Assembly: GCA_002422665.1 (NCBI GenBank) | Contig: DITA01000047.1 | Location: forward strand, 10,461-74,460 | DNA length: 64,000 nucleotides | From: Cloacibacterium caeni_C | GTDB lineage: Bacteria; Bacteroidota; Bacteroidia; Flavobacteriales; Weeksellaceae | Direction of reading: 5' to 3' | Part shown: positions 52,259 through 61,115 of the stretch, one piece after another | Numbering within the stretch: the first letter of the stretch is position 1 | Layout: the number at the start of each line of letters is the position of its first letter | The notes under the pieces: generated by a model | Database searches by the model: none | What the model saw: only the letters and a program-made list of their open reading frames with translations | Told to the model about the DNA's origin: nothing | Position numbers and translations under genes: made by a program

Positions 52259-53044
52259 TTAAGATTTTACTTCGTAAGGAGCTCCACAAATCGCCGAATA
52301 GATAGAATATCTTGCGGTAAAGAAAAACGGAAAGGTAAATAGAACTCCAACTAAGCAAAATAAAAATCCTGCAGAAGCAATAATTCCTGCTAAAAGCCAC
52401 AATACTAATACGGTGATAAAATTAGCATGAACCAAAGAAAATGATTTTCTAATACCTTCTATTGCTGAGGTATTTTCAAAAAATACAATCGGTAATCCTA
52501 TAAAAAAAGCAAAAGAAAGATACATGCCAATCAGCATATTGATTTCTAAGCCAGCTTGAATAAGCGCTGTAGTAATGAATCCGTAAATAATAATTTGTGT
52601 GGTATTTTGTCTGAAACCAATGAATAAATCACCAAATTCTACCTCTTTCTTAGCATTGAACTGATAAGAAATATAAATAATTCCTACCACTAATGGAGCC
52701 AATAAAGCCGAAGTAATACTTTTAGAAATGACTTCAGAAATCATTACGGCAGTAGTTCTGGCCGCTTCTAAACTGTTTTGTAATTCTGTAATAGCATTTA
52801 GGTCATACTTTTTGTCTTCTACAAAATCATTCATGACTCTCATGACTTCATTTTGATAATCTCCACCGCCTGGAATCAAGAAAGACAACAGACCATTAAA
52901 AATAAAATACGCTAAAAGGTAAATGACTACAAAGACTAATGCATATAAAAAAGTTCCCGTAAAATTTTCGAATGCATGAGAAAGAATACTTCCTATTTCC
53001 TTTTTGGGTGTAATAGGTTGGTTTACTTCGGTAAAATTTTCCAT
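52259..53044 (-). CDS. Multi-pass membrane protein, unknown function
   Basis: The 261-residue protein has about six hydrophobic segments, with a soluble loop at residues 75-105. The pattern FGDLFIGFRQNTTQIIIYGF and SAIEGIRKSFSLVHANFITV resembles the DUF975 or glycerophosphodiester phosphodiesterase membrane-domain type, in which a conserved A-x-x-x-S-x-x-x-V helix recurs. It is related in layout to the next gene (53103-53834), suggesting an old duplication. No catalytic motif is visible. Confidence 0.7.
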   Translation of the reverse strand: MENFTEVNQPITPKKEIGSILSHAFENFTGTFLYALVFVVIYLLAYFIFNGLLSFLIPGGGDYQNEVMRVMNDFVEDKKYDLNAITELQNSLEAARTTAVMISEVISKSITSALLAPLVVGIIYISYQFNAKKEVEFGDLFIGFRQNTTQIIIYGFITTALIQAGLEINMLIGMYLSFAFFIGLPIVFFENTSAIEGIRKSFSLVHANFITVLVLWLLAGIIASAGFLFCLVGVLFTFPFFFTARYSIYSAICGAPYEVKS

Positions 53045-53102
53045 AATTTTTTCAATTGAGTTATACCAAAATTAGTTATTTTTCTCAAAGTTTCGTTACA
53101 TT

Positions 53103-53834
53103 TTATACAAATTTAATGCTGAAGAATCTTTTGAACAGCATATAAATAATAGCATTCCAAAAAGGATAAGTGAATAAAAATCCTACGAAAAATAAGATAA
53201 ATCCGCTATAACTGAAGAGAAATGCGATGATAGCACATGGTAAAACAATTTTCCAATTTGCCCAAGCTACTTTTGCGCTGATGTTGATGGCTTCTAGCAT
53301 TCTCATAGGAGTAAAATACAATAACGGACCTACAAAAACAGTAAGAAATACCCATAAAATGCCCGGAATGAAAAAGAATGACATCCCGAAACTGAAAATA
53401 ACATTCCAGAAAATTGCATAACCCCAAAGTTTGAAGAAGTTGCTTCCTTTGTATCCATCTAAAACTTCTGACAGATTAGGTTTTTTGCCATCATCAATTA
53501 AAGTGTAAACTCTGAAAAGACCAATGAATAAAGGAAAAAGTGATGCTTTTAATAATGACAAAACAATTTGGAAATAACTTCCGTTTTCCGTAGCAAGAAG
53601 TTCTCTTATTTTTAAATTAAATTTTATAGGATCTTGTAAAAGTTCTGGTGTGAAAATATATAATTTTTCTCCAAAATAATACTGCACCAACTGAAATCCT
53701 GAAATAAAAATTATCCCAAAATATAAAACGGTCACCACAAACTGAAACGAAAGCGTAGCTTTCCAATATTTAAAAGACTGATTGATTACTTCGTCTAAAG
53801 TAATTTTTGCCTTTGGTAAATTTTCTTGACTCAT
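53103..53834 (-). CDS. Multi-pass membrane protein, related to its neighbour
   Basis: The 243-residue protein has five or six hydrophobic segments. LSEVLDGYKGSNFFKLWGYA and MLEAINISAKVAWANWKIVL correspond in position to GDLFIGF... and AIEGIRKSF... in the downstream gene, so the two appear paralogous. Both end with a hydrophobic segment followed by a phenylalanine-rich turn. Function unknown. It is separated from the other gene by 58 bp and probably co-transcribed. Confidence 0.7.
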   Translation of the reverse strand: MSQENLPKAKITLDEVINQSFKYWKATLSFQFVVTVLYFGIIFISGFQLVQYYFGEKLYIFTPELLQDPIKFNLKIRELLATENGSYFQIVLSLLKASLFPLFIGLFRVYTLIDDGKKPNLSEVLDGYKGSNFFKLWGYAIFWNVIFSFGMSFFFIPGILWVFLTVFVGPLLYFTPMRMLEAINISAKVAWANWKIVLPCAIIAFLFSYSGFILFFVGFLFTYPFWNAIIYMLFKRFFSIKFV

Positions 53835-53938
53835 GCTGCAAAAGTAATGTTTTTTGATGTAAAGTAGAGCAATCGTAAAATCGTAAAACGAGAAACCGTT
53901 TAAATTTTAAAAATTCTGAAATCTCAAGTTCTAATTTG

Positions 53939-53946
53939 TAAATTTG
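53939..53946 (+). promoter_or_regulatory. -7 box of pabB, start-proximal
   Basis: TAAATTTG ends 4 nt before the ATG at 53951, predicting a leaderless transcript. Confidence 0.55.
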
Positions 53947-53950
53947 CGCG

Positions 53951-54928
53951 ATGTTAAAAATCAACGAACAGAAATTTTCAGAAATGGACGAGCTTTCTCT
54001 GCAGAAAGTTCCTTTCTTTTTTGTGATTGATTTTTTAATGGAAAATGTGCTTATTTTTAGTCAAGAAGATTTAGAAGCGCAAAAAATATTGGTTGATTTT
54101 CCAAATTTTAAAAATGTTCAACCATTTACGTTTGAAACGAAAGAAGTAACTTGGAAATCTTTTCCTCAATCCAAAGAAGATTACCAAAAAGGCTTCGAAA
54201 TCGTGCAAAATCATTTGAAATTGGGAGATTCATATTTAATCAATTACACTTGCGAAACGCCCATAGAAACTAATCTTTCTTTAGAAGAAATTTTTTATCA
54301 ATCTGAAGCAAAGTATAAAGTTTTACTCCCAAAGAATTTTACTTTTTTTTCGCCAGAAACTTTTGTGGAAATTAAAAATCAAGAGATTTTTACGCATCCT
54401 ATGAAAGGAACTATCGAAGCATCTGTTCCAAATGCTGTAGATGAACTAAAAAAATCGGTGAAAGAAAAAGCAGAACATTACACCGTTGTAGATTTGCTTA
54501 GAAACGACTTGAGTATGGTTGCAGATTGGGTGCAATTAGATGAATTCCAGAGGATAGATTTTTTAAAAACCCGAAACAAAAATCTCTATACAATGAGTTC
54601 TGAAATTTCGGGAAAAGTAAAACCAGAATTTCAAAATAAAATAGGAAGTTTGATGAAAACTTTGCTTCCTGCAGGAAGTATTTTGGGCGCTCCAAAACCC
54701 AAAACTTTAGAAATTATCTTAGAAGCGGAAACTTATGAAAGAGGCTTTTATACAGGAGTTTGCGGTTATTTTGATGGGGAGAATTTAGATTCTTGTGTGA
54801 TGATTCGGTTTATTCAACAAAACGGTGAAAATTTAACATTCCGAAGTGGCGGTGGAATTACACATTTGAGTAAATTAGCAGATGAATACCAAGAAATGAA
54901 AAATAAAATTTATGTCCCGATTCATTGA
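53951..54928 (+). CDS. pabB: Aminodeoxychorismate synthase component I (chorismate-binding)
   Basis: The enzyme converts chorismate to aminodeoxychorismate for folate synthesis. The 325 residues cover the chorismate-binding domain only: GDSYLINYTCETPI, HPMKGTIEAS with the conserved Lys, EHYTVVDLLRNDLSMV, LPAGSILGAPKPKT and RGFYTGVCGYFD. The N-terminal domain of longer PabB proteins is lacking, as is common in flavobacteria. It overlaps the next gene, an aminotransferase class IV protein, by 17 bp. That pairing favours PabB over anthranilate or isochorismate synthase. Confidence 0.88.
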   Translation: MLKINEQKFSEMDELSLQKVPFFFVIDFLMENVLIFSQEDLEAQKILVDFPNFKNVQPFTFETKEVTWKSFPQSKEDYQKGFEIVQNHLKLGDSYLINYTCETPIETNLSLEEIFYQSEAKYKVLLPKNFTFFSPETFVEIKNQEIFTHPMKGTIEASVPNAVDELKKSVKEKAEHYTVVDLLRNDLSMVADWVQLDEFQRIDFLKTRNKNLYTMSSEISGKVKPEFQNKIGSLMKTLLPAGSILGAPKPKTLEIILEAETYERGFYTGVCGYFDGENLDSCVMIRFIQQNGENLTFRSGGGITHLSKLADEYQEMKNKIYVPIH

Positions 54929-55538
54929 AAGCATTAAAATAGAAGACCAAAAAGCCTTTTTGCTAGACTTCCATCAAAAACGAGTGAACCAAACTTTTGC
55001 ACATTTTGGCAAAGAAGGTTCTATAGATTTGGCCAAAATTTTTAAAAATTTAGAACATGATGAAGATGGTTTGTACAAACTGCGCATCGTTTATGATTTA
55101 GATAAAAAATTCACCACACAACTCATTCCTTATGCGATTCCAGAAATTGAAAATTTTCAGTTGGTGGAAAATAATTCTTACGATTATTCTTTCAAATTTG
55201 AGGATAGAAAGGAGTTTGAACGCATGAAAACCAAAGCTAAAACAGAAGAAATCATTGTGGTGAAAAACAATCACATTACGGATACTTCTTATACTAATAT
55301 TCTTTTTTTGAAAGGCAAAGAATGGTTTACGCCGACTACTTATCTGTTAAACGGTGTGATGCGCCAACATTTGCTTCACGAAAAGAAAATAAAGGAAACC
55401 GAAATTACGCTTCAAAATATTAAGGAATTTTCTCATTTTCAGTTGATTAACGCCATGAATGATTTTGATGATATGTTTATTTATCCCATCGAAAGAATTG
55501 TAAATTTACCAGAAAGTTCTGATTATCTTGATGTTTAA
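54912..55538 (+). CDS. pabC: Aminotransferase class IV, probable aminodeoxychorismate lyase
   Basis: The 208-residue protein is a small fold-type IV PLP enzyme. VVKNNHITDTSYTNILFLKGKEW with its (S/T)N substrate-phosphate pair and TPTTYLLNGVMRQHLL are the family motifs. The conserved PLP Lys is expected in MKTKAKTEEIIVVK. Overlap with pabB implies that it releases 4-aminobenzoate from aminodeoxychorismate. It is shorter than E. coli PabC (269), as in related flavobacteria. Confidence 0.83.
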   Translation: MSRFIESIKIEDQKAFLLDFHQKRVNQTFAHFGKEGSIDLAKIFKNLEHDEDGLYKLRIVYDLDKKFTTQLIPYAIPEIENFQLVENNSYDYSFKFEDRKEFERMKTKAKTEEIIVVKNNHITDTSYTNILFLKGKEWFTPTTYLLNGVMRQHLLHEKKIKETEITLQNIKEFSHFQLINAMNDFDDMFIYPIERIVNLPESSDYLDV

Positions 55539-55612
55539 TTTCTGAAAAAATAAGCATAAACTTTGTCATTGACTTCGTCGAATCTTCGATTTCTGTAGGA
55601 ATCTAAACTAAT

Positions 55613-55846
55613 ATGAATAAATTTAAATTTAAAAAATACCTTTTTCCTATTTTAACTATCTTAGTTTTACTGATAGATTTATTTTCAATGTTTAATTTTT
55701 ATAAATCACATGAATATTCTTTGACGCTTAAGAATATTGATTTATTGAAAAAGAGTATTTGGGTGAATTTTAATTTTTTAATAACAGTTTTGATTATAAA
55801 CGTTTTTTATCTTCTTTTAAGATTAATTTTTTATAAAAGAGATTAA
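55613..55846 (+). CDS. Small two-helix membrane protein, unknown function
   Basis: This 77-residue product is not recognised. It has a hydrophobic helix near the N-terminus (LFPILTILVLLIDLFSMF), a short polar middle (KSHEYSLTLKNIDLLKKS) and a second hydrophobic stretch (FLITVLIINVFYLLLRLIF) with a basic end. It is extremely AT-rich. The layout resembles the small membrane protein at 50603-50821, but I see no clear sequence similarity. Confidence 0.55.
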   Translation: MNKFKFKKYLFPILTILVLLIDLFSMFNFYKSHEYSLTLKNIDLLKKSIWVNFNFLITVLIINVFYLLLRLIFYKRD

Positions 55847-55900
55847 ATGAAATGATTTCAACGTAAATTGAAAACTGCACAAAAATCTGTGATAGAAAAC

Positions 55901-57568
55901 CTACTTCAAAAACTTAAAATATTCATTCAAAACTTCTGCGTTTTGAATGTCAGCAGTGTTGATTTCTAAAATTTTTGGTTTAGCTTCTGGCTTGAAGAAA
56001 TTGTCTAAAACTCTTAACAAAGTATCTTCGTCTTCCACTTTAAAATATCCAAAACCGAAATGTTTGGCTAGATTTTCGCAGTTTTTCTGATGTTTGGTCG
56101 CGATAAATTCGTCTATTGCATTAGAAGTTGTAGGTCCGGGAATAATTCTAAAAATATTTCCTTCACCGTTATTCATAACAATAATTCTAGTGTACGGTGG
56201 AATGTAATTGTTCCAAAGTCCATTAATATCATAGAAAAAACCTAGTTCCCCAGAAATCAAAATTGTAGGATTTTCGTTCATCATTGCAAATCCCATCGCA
56301 GTAGAAGTAGAGCCGTCTATTCCGCTGGTTCCACGGTTGCAATAAATGTTGTGATTTTGTGAATATGGGAACAATTCTGCATAGCGAATCGCCGAAGAAT
56401 TAGAAATATGAATGTTATAGTTATTTGGAATTTTTTGTTCTAAAATCTGGAAAATTTTAAAGTCTGAAAAATCTATTGTTTTGCAATATTCATCGTGTTT
56501 TGCATCTTTTTTATCACGAAGAACATCCCAAAGATTAAAATAAGCTGATGGTTCTAATTTGGCAAATTTCAACAACTGACTGAAGAAAATCTCTGGTTTT
56601 GTTTTGATTTCTTGAGTTAAAGCAAAATACGTATTCGGTTGCCAAAATTCATCAATATGCCAGTGATTTTGAGGTTTTGCTTTCCTCAAAAATTCTTTCA
56701 CTTTTTTAGAAACTACGTTTTGACCAATCGTAATGAGTAAATCTGGAGCGTAGGTTCTAAAATCTTCTTCGGTGAAATTAAAAACATATCGGTCAATATG
56801 ATTGAAAAATTTGTCATGATAGAGATTAGAATTCGCTTCTGTAAGCACTACCACCGAATGATTTTTCACAAATTGCGACAATAAACTTTGGAGTTCAGGA
56901 TTTTTGTCAAGTGTTCCCGCTAAAATCAAAATTCTTTTAGCTACATTAAATTCAGAAACTAGGGTAGAAGAAATCTCGAAATCTCTTTTCTGAATGGTTT
57001 TTTCAATGCTAGGAAAAACAGGCAATTCCGTAGCGTATTGGTATAAAGGTTCTGTAAGCGGGATATTAATATGAACTGGGCCTTGTTTCTCGAAACACAA
57101 TTCTATCGCTGTTTTTACGATTTTTAAGTTCTCTTCTTCTGCATTTTCTTTATCGTCTTCCAAAAGCTGAAAATCTCCGTAAGAATGCTGTTGAAACAAA
57201 TCTTTTTGACGAATAGTTTGTCCATCAAATAAATCTACAAAATCTGTAGGTCTGTCTGCGGTAAGTACCAAAAGTGGAACATTTTGATAAAACGCTTCTA
57301 CAATGGCAGGATAATAATTGGTAGCAGCAGAACCAGAGGTACAAGAAATCGCAACGGGTTGCTTAAGAGATTTTGCCATTCCCATCGCTACAAAAGCAGC
57401 GCTTCTTTCATCTATGATGCTGAAACATTCAAAAGAATCTAGCTCTGAAAAATGAATAGCAAGTGGAGCGTTTCTGCTTCCTGGAGAAATCACCATTTTG
57501 TCTATTCCATATTGCTGAAGAACGTGTCCTAAAATCTGAATACTGCGTTTTGATGAGAATTGTTTCAT
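55901..57568 (-). CDS. menD: 2-succinyl-5-enolpyruvyl-6-hydroxy-3-cyclohexene-1-carboxylate synthase
   Basis: MenD is the thiamine-diphosphate enzyme that commits isochorismate to menaquinone. The 555 residues show the N-terminal VISPGSRNAPLAIHF, VAISCTSGSAATNYYPAI (with the usual MenD Cys/Ser), YCNRGTSGIDGSTSTAMGFA and ISGELGFFYDINGLWN, where the diphosphate/metal motif lies. Other men genes are not in the window. Its -7 box lies 5 nt from the ATG. Confidence 0.95.
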   Translation of the reverse strand: MKQFSSKRSIQILGHVLQQYGIDKMVISPGSRNAPLAIHFSELDSFECFSIIDERSAAFVAMGMAKSLKQPVAISCTSGSAATNYYPAIVEAFYQNVPLLVLTADRPTDFVDLFDGQTIRQKDLFQQHSYGDFQLLEDDKENAEEENLKIVKTAIELCFEKQGPVHINIPLTEPLYQYATELPVFPSIEKTIQKRDFEISSTLVSEFNVAKRILILAGTLDKNPELQSLLSQFVKNHSVVVLTEANSNLYHDKFFNHIDRYVFNFTEEDFRTYAPDLLITIGQNVVSKKVKEFLRKAKPQNHWHIDEFWQPNTYFALTQEIKTKPEIFFSQLLKFAKLEPSAYFNLWDVLRDKKDAKHDEYCKTIDFSDFKIFQILEQKIPNNYNIHISNSSAIRYAELFPYSQNHNIYCNRGTSGIDGSTSTAMGFAMMNENPTILISGELGFFYDINGLWNNYIPPYTRIIVMNNGEGNIFRIIPGPTTSNAIDEFIATKHQKNCENLAKHFGFGYFKVEDEDTLLRVLDNFFKPEAKPKILEINTADIQNAEVLNEYFKFLK

Positions 57569-57573
57569 AAATA

Positions 57574-57581
57574 CAAAGGTA
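57574..57581 (-). promoter_or_regulatory. -7 box of menD, start-proximal
   Basis: The minus strand reads TACCTTTG and ends 5 nt before the ATG at 57568, predicting a leaderless transcript. Confidence 0.55.
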
Positions 57582-57798
57582 TGAGATTTTTTGGAGTTTT
57601 TTAAATTTCAAAATAAGTTCGGGAGATGATATTTGCTACATCTAATATTAATTTTTCAAATTCTAGAAAGGAATATGATTTTTTAAAATATTTCGAGTTT
57701 GCCGAAAAGTATGCCTTTTTTAACCAAAAAGACCACTGACTTGAGAAATTTTACAGGAATAGCTTTTATAAAATATTGAAAATGAAATAAAAACAAAA

Positions 57799-57822
57799 AA
57801 CCACCACATTACTGTGATGGTT
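57799..57822 (-). terminator. Terminator after rseP
   Basis: On the minus strand AACCATCAC pairs with GTGGTGGTT (G-U pairs included) and a T-run follows. It overlaps or directly follows the 3' end of rseP. Confidence 0.7.
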
Positions 57823-57836
57823 TTGGCGCCTTTTGC

Positions 57837-57962
57837 NNNNNNNNNNNNNNNNNNNNNNNNNNNNNNNNNNNNNNNNNNNNNNNNNNNNNNNNNNNNNNNN
57901 NNNNNNNNNNNNNNNNNNNNNNNNNNNNNNNNNNNNNNNNNNNNNNNNNNNNNNNNNNNNNN
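57837..57962. other. Assembly gap (126 N) inside the 3' end of rseP
   Basis: Bases 57837-57962 are unresolved. Reading rseP straight across 126 bases gives an implausible hydrophobic tail running through the terminator. A read-out ending QKAPKPSQ with a stop at 57809 would need a gap length of 3n+1. The gap length is therefore probably an estimate. Confidence 0.95.
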
Positions 57963-59145
57963 GACCACCATCTAATCCTGGAATTGGAAGTATGTTTAAA
58001 AATGCTAACCAAGCAGAAAACATAGCCGTAAAACTCCAAAATGCAACCCAGTCGATTTCTTTAGGCATCATTTTCACAATTGCAATCGGGCCTCCTACAT
58101 TTTTGTAGCCTTTAATTTTTTTGTTGAACATTAATTTAAACTGCTTAATCTGCATGGTAAGAGATTCTACAGTTCTCTCAAAACCTCTACCAACTGCTGG
58201 TAAAAAGCTATATTCTTGATTGGTTACTGTGTTGTTGAAAGCTACTTCAGCTTGTTTAAAATCTGGTCTGAAACCGATTTTTCCGTCTTTATCAGTATTT
58301 AAATTAAATGTCTTAACCTCATTATTTCTAACAACATCTATAGTGATTGGATGGTTTTTCTTTCCAGCTAATCCTTCAGTCAATTCATCATAAAATCTAA
58401 TCGTTTTACCATTAAGAGCTACAATTTTATCTCCTTTTTGTAATCCGGCTTGTTTTGCAGGCCCTTCTGTTAAAGAATCTACTACTGGTGCAAATCTATT
58501 GGTGATGTATAATTTAGCCGTTTTTGAGCCTAAAATATGAGCAATTCCGTCTTCTTTTGGAGCGAAAGAAACTTCTTTACCGTTTCTAAGTACTGTGATT
58601 TCATTAGCAAGAAGCATATTAATCATAGAGTTTTCCATTCTTACGGCAGGTTTCCCATCTATTTTTAAAATTTTGTCGCCGTTCATCAATCCCATTTTTG
58701 CACCTTCTTCAGAAACTGCAATTCCATTCTCAAATTTTGCTAAATCATGGTATTTTTCACCTACAGATAAATTCAATCCAGTGTAAATAGTCCAAGCCAA
58801 AATAAGGTTTACGAAAATACCACCTAACATGATAATAAGTCTTTGCCAAGCTGGTTTGCTTCTGAATTCCCAAGGTTGAGCAGGTTGTTTCAGTTGTTCT
58901 GTATCCATACTTTCGTCTACCATTCCTGCGATTTTTACATAACCACCAAATGGTAACCAGCCAATTCCGTATTCGGTTTCGCCAATTTTTTTCTTCGCTA
59001 AAGAAAACCATGGATCAAAGAATAAGTAGAATTTATCTACTCTGCATTTAAACCATTTTGCAGGTAAAAAATGCCCTAATTCGTGAAGAATAACGAGAAT
59101 TGAAATACTTAATATAAACTGAAATATCTGCGTTGCTAATTCCAT
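57963..59145 (-). CDS. rseP: RIP metalloprotease RseP, 3' end interrupted by gap
   Basis: RseP is a site-2-type intramembrane zinc protease that releases regulators from the membrane. The zinc motif HELGH is at residues 21-25 (VILHELGHFLPAKW). Two PDZ domains follow (SEEGAKMGLMNGDKILKIDG and EGPAKQAGLQKGDKIVALNG), and the second catalytic motif NILPIPGLDGG lies just before the gap. 394 residues are visible. About 50 more, including the last membrane helix, are expected in and just beyond the N run, probably ending at 57809, which would give about 444 residues, the family's usual size. Confidence 0.93.
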
Positions 59146-59213
59146 TAAATTTTAATTTTTTTAAAGTTATGCAAATGTAATAATTCTCTCTCACTAAAAC
59201 TGTACCAAATAAA

Positions 59214-59237
59214 AAAAGACGCCAAAAAGCGTCTTTT
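59214..59237 (-). terminator. Terminator after the barrel protein gene at 59263
   Basis: Stem AAAAGACGC / GCGTCTTTT is followed by a T-run on the minus strand. Confidence 0.82.
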
Positions 59238-59262
59238 CCATTAAATATTGTTGAATTTTTTA

Positions 59263-59694
59263 TTAGAAGTTAAATGATAAACCTATGCTACCATTGTTAC
59301 CAGCTTCTATAAATGCTCCTACATTATTGTTGAAGAAATATCTTACACCTAAGTGTGCACCTAATCCGAATGTATTTCCTAATAAACCTACGTCTAAACC
59401 AGGATATAAATCCCATTTGCTCGGCATATTAAGAGCGTCTTGAAGGTGGAAATTTACTCTACCAAAAACAAAAGCTTTGTGGTCGTCTTCATAACCGTCA
59501 AAGTAAAAATTAGCTCCTGCTCCTAGAGAAATAACATCGGAAACTCCATAGTCATAAGTTCCTGTAATCCCAGTTCCGTTTCCGTAACCGTTAAAACCTA
59601 CTTGTAATTTTTGGTCGCCTTTACCTTGCCATGCTTGTGCAAATGCTAATTGTCCTGCGAACAGCATTGCGAATGCTAATACTAATTTTTTCAT
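59263..59694 (-). CDS. Predicted outer-membrane beta-barrel protein (DUF6646-like)
   Basis: The 143-residue protein has a signal peptide (MKKLVLAFAMLFAGQLAFAQ). A small barrel follows: GTYDYGVSDVISLGAGANFY, KWDLYPGLDVGLLG, HLGVRYFFNNNVGAFIE, ending in Phe (LSFNF) as outer-membrane proteins often do. It is a paralogue of the product at 45329-45835. Function unknown. It is transcribed alone from a TAAATTTG box. Confidence 0.78.
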   Translation of the reverse strand: MKKLVLAFAMLFAGQLAFAQAWQGKGDQKLQVGFNGYGNGTGITGTYDYGVSDVISLGAGANFYFDGYEDDHKAFVFGRVNFHLQDALNMPSKWDLYPGLDVGLLGNTFGLGAHLGVRYFFNNNVGAFIEAGNNGSIGLSFNF

Positions 59695-59742
59695 AAGAAT
59701 ATTTATTTTTAAGTTTTATTTTAATTTTTGTTTTTCTAATGA

Positions 59743-59750
59743 CAAATTTA
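59743..59750 (-). promoter_or_regulatory. -7 box of the barrel protein gene at 59263
   Basis: The minus strand reads TAAATTTG, 48 nt before the ATG at 59694. Confidence 0.48.
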
Positions 59751-59824
59751 TAGTAATCTTGTTAAAAAAAATACTTTTGTTATAATTTTATAAAATATTT
59801 TAAAAATTCTGAAACCTAAGCATT

Positions 59825-60580
59825 ATGAAAATCATCGGTTTAAGTCAAAATATTATTTGGAAAGAAAAACATGAAAATTTTCTTTTGATAGAAGAGAAAT
59901 TCAAGGATTTAGAAGCAGATTTGTTTTTGCTTCCAGAGATGTTTACCACTGGTTTCTACATGAAAGCTCAGGAAGTTGCAGATGAAGAAGAACAAGCATT
60001 GTCTTGGATGAAGAATTTTGCCAAAACTAAAAATGCTGCAATTGGAGGAAGCGTTTCTGTAAAGGATAATGGCAAATTCTATAATCGATTTTATTTTGTA
60101 AAACCAGACGGAACTTACCATCAATACGATAAAAGGCATCTTTTTTCTTACACCGGCGAAGATAAAGTCTACACCGCAGGAACAGAAAGAGTAGTGGTGA
60201 AATATTTAGGATTCAGGTTTTTATTACAAGTTTGTTTTGATGCAAGATTTCCAGTTTTTGCGAGAAACAGAAAAGATTATGATGTGATTCTAAATGTCGC
60301 AAATTGGCCAGAAACCAGAGTTCTGGCGTGGGAAACATTAAATAGAGCAAGAGCAATCGAAAATCAAGCCTATGTTTTTGCCTTAAATAGAACAGGCGAA
60401 GACGGAAATAACTTAAAATATCAAGAAAGCAGCCATTGTTTTTTTGCAGATGGAACAGATGTTTCTATTAAAAATGGAGATTTAATCTTTGCAGAATTAG
60501 ATTTGCAAAAATTAGAAGCTTTCAGAAAAGAGTTTCCTTTTTTAAATGATGCAGATGACTTTAAAATAGGAGAGTTTTAG
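59825..60580 (+). CDS. Nitrilase-family amidohydrolase (omega-amidase/YafV type)
   Basis: The 251-residue enzyme belongs to the nitrilase superfamily. The catalytic triad is visible: Glu38 (LLPEMFTTGF), Lys103 (QYDKRHLFSY) and Cys137 (QVCFDARFP). The size and the pattern around the Cys fit YafV/omega-amidase, which hydrolyses 2-oxoglutaramate in a metabolite-repair pathway. That specificity is inferred from the family. Confidence 0.88.
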   Translation: MKIIGLSQNIIWKEKHENFLLIEEKFKDLEADLFLLPEMFTTGFYMKAQEVADEEEQALSWMKNFAKTKNAAIGGSVSVKDNGKFYNRFYFVKPDGTYHQYDKRHLFSYTGEDKVYTAGTERVVVKYLGFRFLLQVCFDARFPVFARNRKDYDVILNVANWPETRVLAWETLNRARAIENQAYVFALNRTGEDGNNLKYQESSHCFFADGTDVSIKNGDLIFAELDLQKLEAFRKEFPFLNDADDFKIGEF

Positions 60581-60624
60581 AATATTACAGATGAATTTTT
60601 CTCTATAACTCTACCATTCTACAA

Positions 60625-61038
60625 CTAGTTTGTGTGGTCTGAAATAATTTTCCAGCCGTCATTAAATTTCTGGAAAACCAAGGTGTAAATTCCATTAGGT
60701 GTATCATTTGCACGGATGAGTTTCCACTTACCGAAAACATAAGCATGTTTTTTACCTAGCATTTTCACGTGAATGTCAGAAAATTCTAGAACGCCCATCA
60801 TTTCTTTGTTGGGATAAGTTTTTTTGTAATTGTCTAGTGTTTTTTACCAACCGTAAGTCGGTCCTTTTGAACCGATAAAAAGGAGTGAATCATTTTTCCA
60901 ATATCCATTCATGAAATTTTCAATATCGCCATTATTCCAAGCGGTTTGTTGTGTATGCAAAACTTTCAAAATGTCTTTTTCTTGTGAGAAAAAGATACCG
61001 AAACTTGATAACAGAATAATTGTAAAAAGATTTTTCAT
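60625..61038 (-). pseudogene. NTF2-like (SnoaL/DUF4440) protein gene with one in-frame stop
   Basis: A secreted NTF2-like protein is encoded from an ATG at 61038: signal peptide (IILLSSFGIFFSQ), then VLHTQQTAWNNGDIENFMNG, typical of DUF4440. At 60846-60844 a TAA stop follows Gly-Trp at codon 65. The same frame then continues without further stops for 72 codons (KTLDNYKKTYPNKEMMGVLE ... WKIISDHTN) to TAG at 60625. The continuation is a good match for the rest of the domain. A CAA (Gln) to TAA change would explain it. The alternatives are a base error in the assembly or a very recent mutation. Confidence 0.85.
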
Positions 61039-61115
61039 AATTCATTAACTTTGGGTAAAAGTAACAAAAGTTACGCTCAGTCAAGCATTAAATTCACAAA
61101 TTTGAAAAAACAATT

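Noticed and set aside
55875..55892. Possible further copy of the hemD-hemE repeat arm (CACAAAAATCTGTGA)
   Set aside because: Only a short core matches and no second arm is present.
57626..57739. A 37-codon plus-strand frame between menD and rseP
   Set aside because: It begins with MIFATSNINF and has no recognisable domain. The spacer is AT-rich and the frame is short enough to occur by chance.
57837..57962. Apparent proteins with long runs of unknown residues
   Set aside because: They are artefacts of the N run.
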